Positions 1 to 7,693 of a DNA stretch of 45,650 nucleotides are shown here, piece after piece. Every line of letters begins with the position of its first letter. Positions within the stretch are counted from its first letter, which is position 1. The notes beneath the pieces were generated by a model, which saw only the letters and a program-made list of their open reading frames with translations, made no database searches and was not told the origin of the DNA. The stretch comes from Phycisphaerales bacterium (lineage in GTDB: Bacteria > Planctomycetota > Phycisphaerae > Phycisphaerales > UBA1924), in the NCBI GenBank assembly GCA_017640485.1, contig JAEPQP010000007.1:1-45650 (forward strand). Reading direction: 5' to 3'. A program made the position numbers and the translations under genes.

Positions 1-27
1 AAAAAATCAGAGGTCTCCCTGATCGGG

Positions 28-813
28 ATGAGTGGCAAGCAGATTGTTGCGGATGTCGTCGAGTGCGGATCTGGGATGCCGGTTGTCTTTCTCCATGGCT
101 TGGTGGGACTCAATGAACACTGGGAGCATGTCGTCCGCTCGCTCTCGTCGCGTGCGCGATGTGTGACCCTCGAGATGCCCCTGCTGTCGCTTCGGAAATC
201 GGACTGCTGCATCCAAGCGGTCTCCGCGATGACGATGCAGTTCCTCGATAAGCACTTCGATGAGCCAGTGGTCCTGGTCGGCAACTCCTTCGGGGGACAT
301 GTCGCGCTCCGAGTCGCGCATGAGCGTCCCGAACTCGTGCGTTCGCTTGTCCTCGCTGGATCGAGCGGCTTGATCGAACGCACCGTGGTCAAGGGCGCGC
401 CCGTCCGACCCTCGCGCGAATGGCTGATCGAGAAGATCGGTGAGCTGTTCTACGACAAATCTTTCATGGATCCAGGAGATGTCGATCGCGCCTACGCACT
501 GCTCAACGAGCGTGGCGGAGCACGAGCAATGGTCAAACTCTCCAAAAGCGCTCGAAGAGACAACATGGCCGATGATCTGGGTGAGATCGAGCAGCCCACG
601 CTCCTGATCTGGGGGAAGGAAGATGTTGTCACGCCCCCGAGTGCCGGTCAGGGATTCACGGAGCTGATGCCCAGCGCGGAACTGTACTGGATCGACGCCT
701 GCGGGCACGCACCGATGATCGAATCCCCCGTGGAGTTCTCCAAAGCGATGCACGCGTTCTTTGACAAGCAGGGATACGCAAAGAGCGATTCAAGCACAGA
801 GGACCAAGCGTGA
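28..813 (+). CDS. alpha/beta hydrolase
   Basis: This 261-aa protein reads as a soluble alpha/beta-hydrolase-fold enzyme. The oxyanion-hole HG is at residues 23-24. The nucleophile elbow GNSFGG puts Ser87 as nucleophile, Asp199 (GKEDVV) is the likely acid, and His227 (CGHAP) completes the triad. The substrate cannot be told; esterase, thioesterase or C-C hydrolase activity all fit. The stop codon overlaps the GTG of the following GH3 gene (GTGA), so the two are translationally coupled, and an acyl-ester or acyl-amide substrate related to the GH3 product is a reasonable inference. Only 27 bases precede the gene, so an upstream start or operon partner cannot be excluded. Confidence 0.85.
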   Translation: MSGKQIVADVVECGSGMPVVFLHGLVGLNEHWEHVVRSLSSRARCVTLEMPLLSLRKSDCCIQAVSAMTMQFLDKHFDEPVVLVGNSFGGHVALRVAHERPELVRSLVLAGSSGLIERTVVKGAPVRPSREWLIEKIGELFYDKSFMDPGDVDRAYALLNERGGARAMVKLSKSARRDNMADDLGEIEQPTLLIWGKEDVVTPPSAGQGFTELMPSAELYWIDACGHAPMIESPVEFSKAMHAFFDKQGYAKSDSSTEDQA

Positions 814-2483
814 GTTCGAAGGGTCTTCAGCACGCCGCAATGCCGGCACCAACCCCAAACGCACCGTATTCGTTGACGAGCCTGGTGGGGGTTGCACTGC
901 GTGCTCGCGTCGAGCACCGACGGCGCAAACTCAACAATCTCGATCACTGGAAGAACAACACCCACGCGATCCAGAGCGCCCAGCTCCGTCAGAACCTCCG
1001 AGCCGCGGCTCAGACATCCTTCGGGAAAAAGCACGGCTTATCGTCCATCGCATCAATCGAAGACAACCAAGAATTGATCCAAGCGTACCGACAGGCCGTC
1101 CCGGTCTGCGATTGGTACGCATTCAAGGATGAGATCGAGTTGATGCGTGAGCAGGGACAGCCCGATGTGCTCTGGCCTGGGCGCGTCGAGCACTTTGCGC
1201 AAACATCGGGAACCACCGCCGGGGACAAGTTCATCCCGGTCAGCGAGCAGATGTTCCGCTCAAACTTCCTCGCTTCGCTCGACATCTTCGCGCACCTCAT
1301 CAATCGTGGTGCCCATCCAGAGCGACTAATGGGCGGCCGCTGCTTGTTCCTCGGCGGATCAACAGATCTTGAATACAACGAGCACGGCATCGCGACCGGG
1401 GACCTCTCCGGGCTGGTCACCCCGCTGATCAAATGGCCCCTCTCAACGATCTACTCTCCAGGTCCGCAAGTCGCGCTGATGAGTGATTGGCCCGCGAAGA
1501 TCGAAGCGATGGCGCAGCTCGCGATCAAGCAAGACATCCGCTTCATCTCGGGTATGCCGAGCTGGGCGCTGGTGCTCATCGATCGCGTCATCGAGCTCGC
1601 CAACGAGCGGGGTATGAACGCGACCTGCGCCAAAGATGTCTGGCCAAACCTTGAGGTCTTCGTCCACGGCGGTGTCAAATACACGCCGTTCATCGAACGC
1701 ATGTCCCTCGCATTTTCCGGGGATCCAAAGACCGACTTCCCGTGCAGACACGAGCTCTACCCCGCGTCCGAAGGGTTCATCGCGATGCAGGATCAGGACA
1801 ACGATCCGGGGATGAGACTGCTCGTGGACAACGGCACCTACTACGAGTTCATCCCACGCCAGCAGATCGATGACGAGAACCCGACCACGCTGTCATGCTG
1901 GGAAGTCGAGGAAGATCAGCAGTATGTCGTCGTGATGAGCACCAACGCGGGTCTCTGGAGATACATCATCGGAGATGTGGTCGAGTTCGATACTATCCCC
2001 AATGGGCCGCACGATACCAACGGCCAAGGACCGGCACGACTCCGCATCGTTGGTCGCCACCGACACTTCATCAACGCGTTCGGCGAGAACCTCATCGGAG
2101 AACACATCGAAGAAGGGGTGAGCGCCGCGTCACGAGCGACTGGAGTCACGATCGGAGAGTTCACCGCAGCACCTGTGTATCCGACAAAGACATCCCGCGC
2201 GGGTCTGGAAGTCGCGATCGAGTTTAAAGGCACCCTGAATCCTGACCAGATCGCGAACTTCGGACGCATCTTTGACGAAACCGTCAAAGCCACGAATGTC
2301 GACTACAACACCAAACGCTCCGATTCGCTCGGCATGACCGAACCAACGATCACGGCTCTCCCCGACGGCACCTTCCATCGCTGGCTCGATCGCAAAGGGA
2401 AGCTGGGTGGTCAGCACAAGTGTCCACGATGCGCCAACCATCGTGAAATACTGGGTGAAGTACTCGAAGCCGCGCATCAGTAG
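810..2483 (+). CDS. GH3 family acyl-adenylate-forming enzyme
   Basis: This 557-aa protein belongs to the GH3 branch of the ANL adenylating superfamily, whose plant members conjugate amino acids to jasmonate or auxin. Three hallmark motifs are visible: TSGTTAGDK (132-140, ATP phosphate loop), YPASEG (317-322) and WRYIIGDVVEF (383-393). GRHRHFINAFGENL then marks the start of the C-terminal domain. The full GH3 length is present. The start is GTG at 810, with GAGG at 799-802 and a 4-nt overlap with the hydrolase stop. Substrate and acceptor are unknown in bacterial GH3 proteins. The pairing suggests synthesis and hydrolysis of one acyl conjugate, which is inference. Confidence 0.88.
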   Translation: MSSKGLQHAAMPAPTPNAPYSLTSLVGVALRARVEHRRRKLNNLDHWKNNTHAIQSAQLRQNLRAAAQTSFGKKHGLSSIASIEDNQELIQAYRQAVPVCDWYAFKDEIELMREQGQPDVLWPGRVEHFAQTSGTTAGDKFIPVSEQMFRSNFLASLDIFAHLINRGAHPERLMGGRCLFLGGSTDLEYNEHGIATGDLSGLVTPLIKWPLSTIYSPGPQVALMSDWPAKIEAMAQLAIKQDIRFISGMPSWALVLIDRVIELANERGMNATCAKDVWPNLEVFVHGGVKYTPFIERMSLAFSGDPKTDFPCRHELYPASEGFIAMQDQDNDPGMRLLVDNGTYYEFIPRQQIDDENPTTLSCWEVEEDQQYVVVMSTNAGLWRYIIGDVVEFDTIPNGPHDTNGQGPARLRIVGRHRHFINAFGENLIGEHIEEGVSAASRATGVTIGEFTAAPVYPTKTSRAGLEVAIEFKGTLNPDQIANFGRIFDETVKATNVDYNTKRSDSLGMTEPTITALPDGTFHRWLDRKGKLGGQHKCPRCANHREILGEVLEAAHQ

Positions 2484-2501
2484 ACTGTTTTGCCCAGTCA
2501 C

Positions 2502-2530
2502 TAGACATAAAACCAAGTCTTTTCTATACT
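2502..2530 (+). promoter_or_regulatory. sigma-70-type promoter of the DinB-like gene
   Basis: TAGACA (2502-2507) and TATACT (2525-2530) are separated by exactly 17 nt. They lie 32 nt before the SD-preceded ATG at 2562 and just after the GH3 stop codon. The position suggests a new transcription unit starting near 2537. Confidence 0.6.
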
Positions 2531-2561
2531 TCCGCTCTTGTATCTATTTTTGGAGGTTGTG

Positions 2562-3083
2562 ATGTCAGTGCTTTTGGTGCCCCACGCGGCGGACGCGATT
2601 CTCGAACAACTCGATGGCTTCGTCGATCAACTCAGCGATGATCAGTTCGTTCAAGAATCCACAACCTTCCCCGGCGGCACAGCAGGCAAGCACATCCGTC
2701 ACACCCTCGATCACTTCAAGGCCGCGATCATGACCGATTGCGCCCAAACCATCGATTACGATCATCGCGAGCGAGGCGTGAATGTCGAATCCGACCGCTC
2801 CGCAGCGAAAGAACAGATCGCACAACTCCGCAGTTGTCTCTGTGATCTGAGCGAGGACCACCTGACCAACGAGGTCACCACCCGCGTTATGTGCTCCGGG
2901 AACGGTCAATGCGCCGAACTCAGTTCAACACGAGGCCGCGAGATTTTCTTCGCGATGCACCACTCAATCCATCACAACGCGATCCTCAAAGCAATCGCAA
3001 CCGAACTCGGGGTAACCCTCGACCAGAGCTTTGGTCTCGCCCCCTCAACCATCAACTTCGAATCCGGATTGGCTTCCTCCTGA
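2562..3083 (+). CDS. DinB/YfiT-like putative metal-binding protein
   Basis: The 173-aa product looks like a DinB-superfamily four-helix bundle. It has a first histidine cluster in GKHIRHTLDH (about residues 46-55) and a second in HHSIHHN near 135-141, spacing typical of the tri-histidine metal site of this family. DinB-like enzymes include metal-dependent thiol transferases, but the family name alone does not give the reaction here. I chose ATG 2562 because GGAGG lies at 2552-2556, 5 nt upstream. An in-frame TTG at 2538 has no such site. The stop codon is followed after one base by the next gene, so the pair is an operon. Confidence 0.75.
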   Translation: MSVLLVPHAADAILEQLDGFVDQLSDDQFVQESTTFPGGTAGKHIRHTLDHFKAAIMTDCAQTIDYDHRERGVNVESDRSAAKEQIAQLRSCLCDLSEDHLTNEVTTRVMCSGNGQCAELSSTRGREIFFAMHHSIHHNAILKAIATELGVTLDQSFGLAPSTINFESGLASS

Positions 3084-3084
3084 T

Positions 3085-3837
3085 ATGTGCACACTCAGCA
3101 TGATCGAAACCTCTGGAGGGGGGTATCGGGTCGTCCACAGCCGCGACGAGCAGCGTTCCCGCGGCCGCGCATACCCACCAACCACCCGGACACTCGAATC
3201 TGGACTCACCATCGAGCACCCAACCGATGTCGATGCTGGGGGGACATGGGTCGTCGCCGCCGAGAGCGGGATCTGTGCCGGCGTGCTCAACTACCAGACC
3301 AACGGAGCCGTGAATCCCCATCCACGCCAATCCCGAGGCCTCATCCCGCTCCATCTGATCCAGCACGGGTCTCCAGCATCAATGCTCAAGGCGCTCAAGA
3401 ACATCGATCTCTCGGCCTACGCATGCTTTACAGCATTCGGGGTCGAGTGCACGACCAATGGACCGCGTGTGATGATCGCGCAGTGGAACGCCGAGGAACT
3501 GATCGTCGTTCGAGAGGGGACCGAGTCCTTCAAGCCGGTCGTGGTCGCGTCTTCGGGTCTCGGAGACGAGATCGTCCAGTGCCGAGTGCCGCTGTTCGAG
3601 CAGACGGTTGCTCAGAATCAGACGAGCGAGCAGCAGGACGCTTTCCACATGCATCAATGGGACGATGAGCCGCAGACTTCTGTCCTGATGTCTCGTGAGA
3701 ACGCTCGGACCGTGAGTATCACGACGATCGAGGTTCAGAATGGGGAATCCGGTCCGTCCAAGCCGATAATGATCTACCAAGAGCTCCCCGAGAACGACCC
3801 GGCATGTGACCCGGTCGGTGCCGGGATGCTACAGTAG
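3085..3837 (+). CDS. NRDE/TANGO2 family protein
   Basis: This 250-aa protein begins MCTLSM and carries HSRDEQRSR near residue 20, followed by GGTWVVAAESGICAGVLNYQ. That is the pattern of the NRDE (TANGO2, DUF833) family, where Cys2 is exposed once Met1 is removed, as in N-terminal nucleophile hydrolases. The bacterial role is not established; eukaryotic TANGO2 is linked to lipid and heme handling. The start at 3085 is preferred over an in-frame GTG at 3031 because it places the invariant Cys at position 2 and follows the previous stop directly. It is probably cotranscribed with the DinB-like gene. Confidence 0.82.
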   Translation: MCTLSMIETSGGGYRVVHSRDEQRSRGRAYPPTTRTLESGLTIEHPTDVDAGGTWVVAAESGICAGVLNYQTNGAVNPHPRQSRGLIPLHLIQHGSPASMLKALKNIDLSAYACFTAFGVECTTNGPRVMIAQWNAEELIVVREGTESFKPVVVASSGLGDEIVQCRVPLFEQTVAQNQTSEQQDAFHMHQWDDEPQTSVLMSRENARTVSITTIEVQNGESGPSKPIMIYQELPENDPACDPVGAGMLQ

Positions 3838-3844
3838 AGGCACC

Positions 3845-5170
3845 ATGACCGACTTCCTATCTGATCTCATCGATGCACAGTTCATTGTCTCAGCACTGAC
3901 CCTCGCGATCGGCGTGCATGTCGTGCTCGGATGTGCCGCGATCTCGATCTGGATCGAACGCAAACTCTCCGCGTACATCCAAGACCGCATCGGTCCAAAC
4001 CGCACAGGATTCGACTTCGGTCTTCCCTTCCTCGGCTTCCTCAAAGGCATGCTCGGACTGGGTCAGATCCTCGCCGACGGCATCAAAGCGGTCACCAAAG
4101 AAGACTACACACCACCCAATGTCGACAAGGTGCTCTTCACACTCGCACCAATGATCGCGGTGGTCCCCGCCCTCATCACATTCGTCATTCTGCCTTGGGG
4201 TGGGTATGTGTACATCCCTGAGATCACACTCCCGGTCATTGGATTGATCGGTGGAGAAGCCGTCGCGGTTGCGGGCGCTGAAGTCTCCGTCGGCATCATC
4301 TACCTCCTCGCGATCGCATCCGTCGGTGCCTACGGCGTCACGCTCGGTGGTTGGGCATCGAACAATAAATATTCCATGCTCGGCGGCCTCCGCGCGACCG
4401 CTCAGATGATCTCCTACGAAATCCCAATGGGTCTCGCGCTGCTCTGCTGCCTGCTTATTGCGGGATCATTCCTCCCAACCGAAATCATCATGCAGCAACG
4501 CGAGCACGGGTGGCTCATCCTGTCGCTCCCGCTCCCCGGCATCCTGTTCTACATCTGTGTCCTCGCAGAAGCGGGACGCGCTCCATTCGATAACGCAGAA
4601 GCCGAGCAGGAACTCGTTGGTGGATACCACACCGAATACTCCTCGATGCGCTACCTCCTCTTCCCGCTCACCGAATACCTTCACATGGTTACCGGCAGCG
4701 CGTTCTTCGTGCTCCTCTTCCTCGGCGGATACGACCTCCCATTGGTCGGATTGACCGATACCGAATCTACGGGTCTCCTCGCGATGCTCGTCAAGTTCCT
4801 CGTGTTCGTCTCCAAGACCATGCTCTTGGTGTGCTTCGCGATCGCGCTCCGCTGGACGATCCCGCGTGTTCGCTACGACCAGGTCATGATGCTCGGATGG
4901 GGCGCGATGATCCCCGCAGGATTGCTCATGATCGTCGTCACCTCGGTGATGGTCCACATGGGATGGACATCCATCCTCCCGATGCTCGCGGCCAACGCGT
5001 TCATGCTCGTCGTGATCATGATCGGTCGAAAGGTTCTCGCGAACATGTTCGGTCGCTCGGTCGTGAACCACAAGATCCCGATGTACGGCTCACGCTACTC
5101 GCCCGTCGAAGGATCGGTTGTCCAGACCGCGCCATCACACCCGATCGCGCGTCAAGACAGCCCTGCATAA
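3845..5170 (+). CDS. nuoH: NADH-quinone oxidoreductase subunit H
   Basis: The product is the 441-aa membrane subunit NuoH of respiratory complex I, at the quinone-pocket junction between the peripheral and proton-pumping arms. Diagnostic segments include IWIERKLSAYIQDRIGPNR, ADGIKAVTKED and EAGRAPFDNAEAEQE followed by EYSSMR. About eight to nine hydrophobic segments are visible. It is longer than the usual ~330-430 aa because of a short N-terminal and a polar C-terminal extension. ATG 3845 follows AGAGG at 3836-3840. No other nuo gene lies in the window, which is unusual because nuoH normally sits between nuoG and nuoI. A TACAGT hexamer at 3830-3835 could be its -10. Confidence 0.93.
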   Translation: MTDFLSDLIDAQFIVSALTLAIGVHVVLGCAAISIWIERKLSAYIQDRIGPNRTGFDFGLPFLGFLKGMLGLGQILADGIKAVTKEDYTPPNVDKVLFTLAPMIAVVPALITFVILPWGGYVYIPEITLPVIGLIGGEAVAVAGAEVSVGIIYLLAIASVGAYGVTLGGWASNNKYSMLGGLRATAQMISYEIPMGLALLCCLLIAGSFLPTEIIMQQREHGWLILSLPLPGILFYICVLAEAGRAPFDNAEAEQELVGGYHTEYSSMRYLLFPLTEYLHMVTGSAFFVLLFLGGYDLPLVGLTDTESTGLLAMLVKFLVFVSKTMLLVCFAIALRWTIPRVRYDQVMMLGWGAMIPAGLLMIVVTSVMVHMGWTSILPMLAANAFMLVVIMIGRKVLANMFGRSVVNHKIPMYGSRYSPVEGSVVQTAPSHPIARQDSPA

Positions 5171-5209
5171 TCACAAGAGTGTGAATGTATCAAACACACA
5201 ACGCTCGGC

Positions 5210-6271
5210 TTATTGCCAAGGTTTGATGTCTGATGTCCGGAGCCGCTGGTAGAAGGTTGGGAGCAGGTATCCCCGATCATCGTGGATGTAGATGCGTCCC
5301 GAGACGACGAACCGGGTGCTGTCACCGTGCGCGATCGCTTGGTTCTCCATGCTCATCAGCAACGAGCAGGGGAGCATCGTGAGTTCCACTGCATCGCTCG
5401 AAGTCGCTTCATCATGATCAAAGACCGCGATCCACGATCCGTCCGGAGCACGATCCAATCGACCAGGTCGACGGATCAGCAGTGTCCCCTCACGAATCCC
5501 CGGTGCCAGTTCCGGAGCCGCGGCTTGGAGTTGGGACGACCCTTCGTCCAAAGTCCGAGGACTCACAGGAAGCACGCGTTGTTCGTCGATGTCGATCGTG
5601 CTCTCCGCATCGAGTTCTCTGAGCAGTTCAAGGACATCTGGATCCTCGCTCAGTCCTGCGGATTCTTCAGATGACTCCTGAGGAGCGTCTTCACTGACAT
5701 CCTGATCTGGTTCTTCAACAGGTTCTGCTGGCGCGGAGACCACCCCGATCGCGTAATCCGAGATGAGCAGGTAGTTCCGGCCGTGGTAGGTCAGGATTTC
5801 CCCCGACACGATGACCGGCTGGTTCGCCCAGATACTCTCGAGCTGATCCAGCGTCGAGCAGGGGAGCAGCAGGACAGGCCCCTCACCTGGGACGCGCTGA
5901 GCAGGATCCGGGACAAAGATCAATCGGTCATTGGGAGCAGGCACAAGCCGACCACTCCGAGAGAGGACGAATGATCCTTCAGCAAGCGCAGAGGGTGCTT
6001 CAACCTGAGCAACGCTGTTGTTCACGACCTTCATCCAGTCCTGACCCTGCGTCAGACCCGTCTGGTGCGGCAGGGAAGTCTGCGCCTCAGTCGGTTGGAT
6101 CGGTGTGGTATTGGTTCCCATCCGAGGCATCGAGTCCTTCAGGACCTCAATCCGCTGACGATCCGAAGGCTCACTCTCGGCCGGCGTTTCCGCATCCTGC
6201 GCGAACACAGCAGTCCCAGAGAGGAGCGTGAGCAGAAGGGCGCAGCGGGGGAGGCGGTTCAGATTCGACAT
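5210..6271 (-). CDS. secreted protein with internal duplication, unknown function
   Basis: The 353-aa product has a signal peptide (cleavage near AVFA|QDAE, residue 24) and is probably periplasmic. I recognise no named family. Two repeats of about 75-80 residues are clear, at 98-173 and 261-340. Both run G-(S/T)-(F/L)-(V/L)-(L/I)-x-R-x-GRL, then AP(N/D), then LPC, then V-S-G-x-I and R-x-YLL. Each repeat has one conserved cysteine in LPCS. An acidic, Glu/Asp/Ser-rich linker (about 178-232) separates them. The start has AAGGA 7-8 nt upstream. The gene stands alone, convergent with nuoH and divergent from the tRNA. A paired-domain surface or assembly role is possible but unsupported. Confidence 0.72.
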   Translation of the reverse strand: MSNLNRLPRCALLLTLLSGTAVFAQDAETPAESEPSDRQRIEVLKDSMPRMGTNTTPIQPTEAQTSLPHQTGLTQGQDWMKVVNNSVAQVEAPSALAEGSFVLSRSGRLVPAPNDRLIFVPDPAQRVPGEGPVLLLPCSTLDQLESIWANQPVIVSGEILTYHGRNYLLISDYAIGVVSAPAEPVEEPDQDVSEDAPQESSEESAGLSEDPDVLELLRELDAESTIDIDEQRVLPVSPRTLDEGSSQLQAAAPELAPGIREGTLLIRRPGRLDRAPDGSWIAVFDHDEATSSDAVELTMLPCSLLMSMENQAIAHGDSTRFVVSGRIYIHDDRGYLLPTFYQRLRTSDIKPWQ

Positions 6272-6325
6272 CGGCTTCCTTGGAATACTCGGCGGTCATC
6301 GCCTGTTGGATCCTGAGAACCGGGT

Positions 6326-6343
6326 CATCAGATCGATCTGATG
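6326..6343. repeat. 18-bp perfect palindrome, intergenic
   Basis: The site CATCAGATCGATCTGATG is a perfect 18-bp palindrome. It lies 55 nt upstream of the start of the 5210-6271 gene and about 45 nt before the tRNA promoter. It could be an operator for either divergent unit. It contains the GATC core that is very common throughout the window, so a chance origin is not excluded. Confidence 0.5.
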
Positions 6344-6386
6344 GCACGATACCCTTGTATCCTATCGTGCTTTCAGGCGCCAGATG

Positions 6387-6415
6387 TTGACCTTTGCGGC
6401 GTGGTGTTCTAGCGT
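6387..6415 (+). promoter_or_regulatory. promoter of the tRNA-Cys gene
   Basis: TTGACC (6387-6392) and TAGCGT (6410-6415) are spaced by 17 nt, a good sigma-70 arrangement. The predicted start of transcription is near 6421-6423, about 20 nt before the mature tRNA 5' end and inside the 6420-6435 palindrome. Confidence 0.6.
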
Positions 6416-6419
6416 CATC

Positions 6420-6435
6420 TTCCCCAATTGGGGAA
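6420..6435. repeat. 16-bp palindrome at the tRNA transcription start
   Basis: TTCCCCAATTGGGGAA is a perfect palindrome 7 nt upstream of the mature tRNA. It overlaps the predicted transcription start of the promoter at 6387-6415. As DNA it has the form of a repressor operator. In RNA it would be only a leader hairpin with almost no loop. Confidence 0.55.
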
Positions 6436-6442
6436 ACAGGCC

Positions 6443-6527
6443 GGCCGTGTGCCCGAGTGGACTAAGGGAGCGGATTGCAAATCCGTTGTGCGAAAGCCAA
6501 TCGTGGGTTCGAATCCCACTGCGGCCT
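6443..6527 (+). tRNA. tRNA-Cys (GCA) with a long variable arm
   Basis: This 85-nt gene folds as a cloverleaf. The acceptor is GGCCGTG/TGCGGCC with two G-U pairs, and the D arm has a 3-bp stem (CCC/GGG). The anticodon loop TTGCAAA (6475-6481) has anticodon GCA (6477-6479). The T arm is GTGGG/CCCAC with loop TTCGAAT. The variable region (6487-6502) is 16 nt and can form a short helix capped by GAAA, which is class II (Ser/Leu/Tyr-like) geometry, while ordinary tRNA-Cys is class I. The discriminator is U (6527), the CysRS identity base, so Cys is the best call. A Ser-chargeable tRNA with a Cys anticodon is the alternative. CCA is not encoded. Confidence 0.85.
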
Positions 6528-6535
6528 CTTGAATG

Positions 6536-6565
6536 ACCGATCCGGATCATCCGGGTCGGTTTTTT
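6536..6565 (+). terminator. Rho-independent terminator after tRNA-Cys
   Basis: An 11-bp stem, including one T-G pair, is formed by 6536-6546 and 6550-6560 around a TCA loop. It is followed by six T residues (6560-6565). It ends the tRNA transcript 9 nt downstream of the mature 3' end and separates it from moxR. Confidence 0.9.
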
Positions 6566-6591
6566 CGTGTCCAAACCACTACGATCTGCGG

Positions 6592-7644
6592 ATGAGTAAC
6601 CAAGCCCCCATGGACACCCAAGCGACCCAGCAAGCCCTGAGCCAGTTCCAGAACGACTTCCGAGCCGTTCAGGAGCAGATCTCCAAAGCCGTGGTCGGAC
6701 AACGAGCCACGATCGAGGACCTCCTCACCTGCTTGTTCGCCGGCGGACACGCGCTCCTAGAGGGTGTTCCCGGGATCGGGAAGACGCTGCTGGTTCGGAC
6801 GATCTCCCAAGCCGTGGACCTGAGCTTTGGTCGAATCCAGTTCACTCCGGATCTCATGCCCGCCGATATCACCGGGACCACGGTCGTTGACGAGATCGAA
6901 GACGAGCACGGCTCGCGCCGCCGAGCGTTCCGCTTCCAACCCGGACCGATTTTCGCGAACATCGTCCTCGCTGACGAGATCAACCGCGCGACCCCAAAGA
7001 CCCAGTCCGCGCTGCTTGAAGCGATGCAGGAACGCACCGTCACCATCGGAGGCGTTGAGGGCACAACCCATCAACTCCCCAGCCCATTCTTCGTCCTCGC
7101 GACCCAGAACCCCGTCGAGCAAGAGGGCACCTACCCCCTCCCCGAAGCACAGCTCGATCGGTTCTTCTTCAAACTCCGCGTCGGATACGCGAACCGGGAG
7201 GAGATGGGACAGATTGTCGCGTTGACGACCGGATCGACCAAGCCAGAGATCGAGCGGGTGATTGATGCAGAGCAACTCATCGCGCATCAGCAGCTTGTCC
7301 GGCGCGTCCCGGTTGCTCCCCATGTCCAAGATTACGCGATCCGTTGTGTGCTCGCGACCCACCCGAAGGGGGAACTCTCCGATGGACAGTTTGCAACCCC
7401 CATGGTGTCTCGGTTCGTGCATCTCGGCGCGTCCCCACGCGCGGCGCAGACGCTGATGCTCGCCGGGAAATGCCGAGCGCTTCTTGATGGACGCGCCGCT
7501 GTCTCGATCGAGGACATCCAGCGCGTCGCGCTCCCCACGCTGCGTCACCGGATCATGCTCAACTTCGAAGCATCCGCCGAGCAGGTTGATGCGGACATCG
7601 TGGTTCGGAATCTGATCGAAACGCTACCCCGAGATGCGACATAA
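6592..7644 (+). CDS. MoxR-family AAA+ ATPase
   Basis: This 350-aa cytoplasmic ATPase has the Walker A motif GVPGIGKT (58-65) and Walker B VLADEIN (125-131). These are followed by the MoxR signature RATPKTQSALLEAMQE and sensor 1 region ATQNPVEQEGTYPLPEAQLDRF. MoxR proteins act as chaperone-like partners of VWA-domain proteins. A BatA-like VWA gene lies 7 kb downstream at 14509, and the intervening DUF58 and other bat genes are not in the window. ATG 6592 has no SD. TACGAT at 6580-6585 stands 6 nt before it, which suggests a leaderless transcript. Longer in-frame extensions run through the tRNA and are rejected. Confidence 0.92.
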   Translation: MSNQAPMDTQATQQALSQFQNDFRAVQEQISKAVVGQRATIEDLLTCLFAGGHALLEGVPGIGKTLLVRTISQAVDLSFGRIQFTPDLMPADITGTTVVDEIEDEHGSRRRAFRFQPGPIFANIVLADEINRATPKTQSALLEAMQERTVTIGGVEGTTHQLPSPFFVLATQNPVEQEGTYPLPEAQLDRFFFKLRVGYANREEMGQIVALTTGSTKPEIERVIDAEQLIAHQQLVRRVPVAPHVQDYAIRCVLATHPKGELSDGQFATPMVSRFVHLGASPRAAQTLMLAGKCRALLDGRAAVSIEDIQRVALPTLRHRIMLNFEASAEQVDADIVVRNLIETLPRDAT

Positions 7645-7673
7645 GTTGCGAACATTTTGCGGTCTGGGCGAAA

Positions 7674-7693
7674 GTTTTTCTCTAGAGAAAAAC
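7674..7693. repeat. 20-bp perfect palindrome between moxR and the PEP-CTERM gene
   Basis: Two 10-nt arms, GTTTTTCTCT and AGAGAAAAAC, abut without a spacer 29 nt after the moxR stop. Lack of a loop and of G-C pairs makes an intrinsic terminator unlikely. A DNA operator for the downstream exported protein is the better guess. The rest of 7694-7862 is a ~170-nt leader in which I recognise no known riboswitch. Confidence 0.55.

Noticed and set aside
6362-6574. Open frame on the minus strand across the tRNA-Cys gene
   Set aside because: Its translation holds GRSGIRTHDW, the usual false ORF made by reading antisense through a tRNA T-arm, and the terminator lies inside it.
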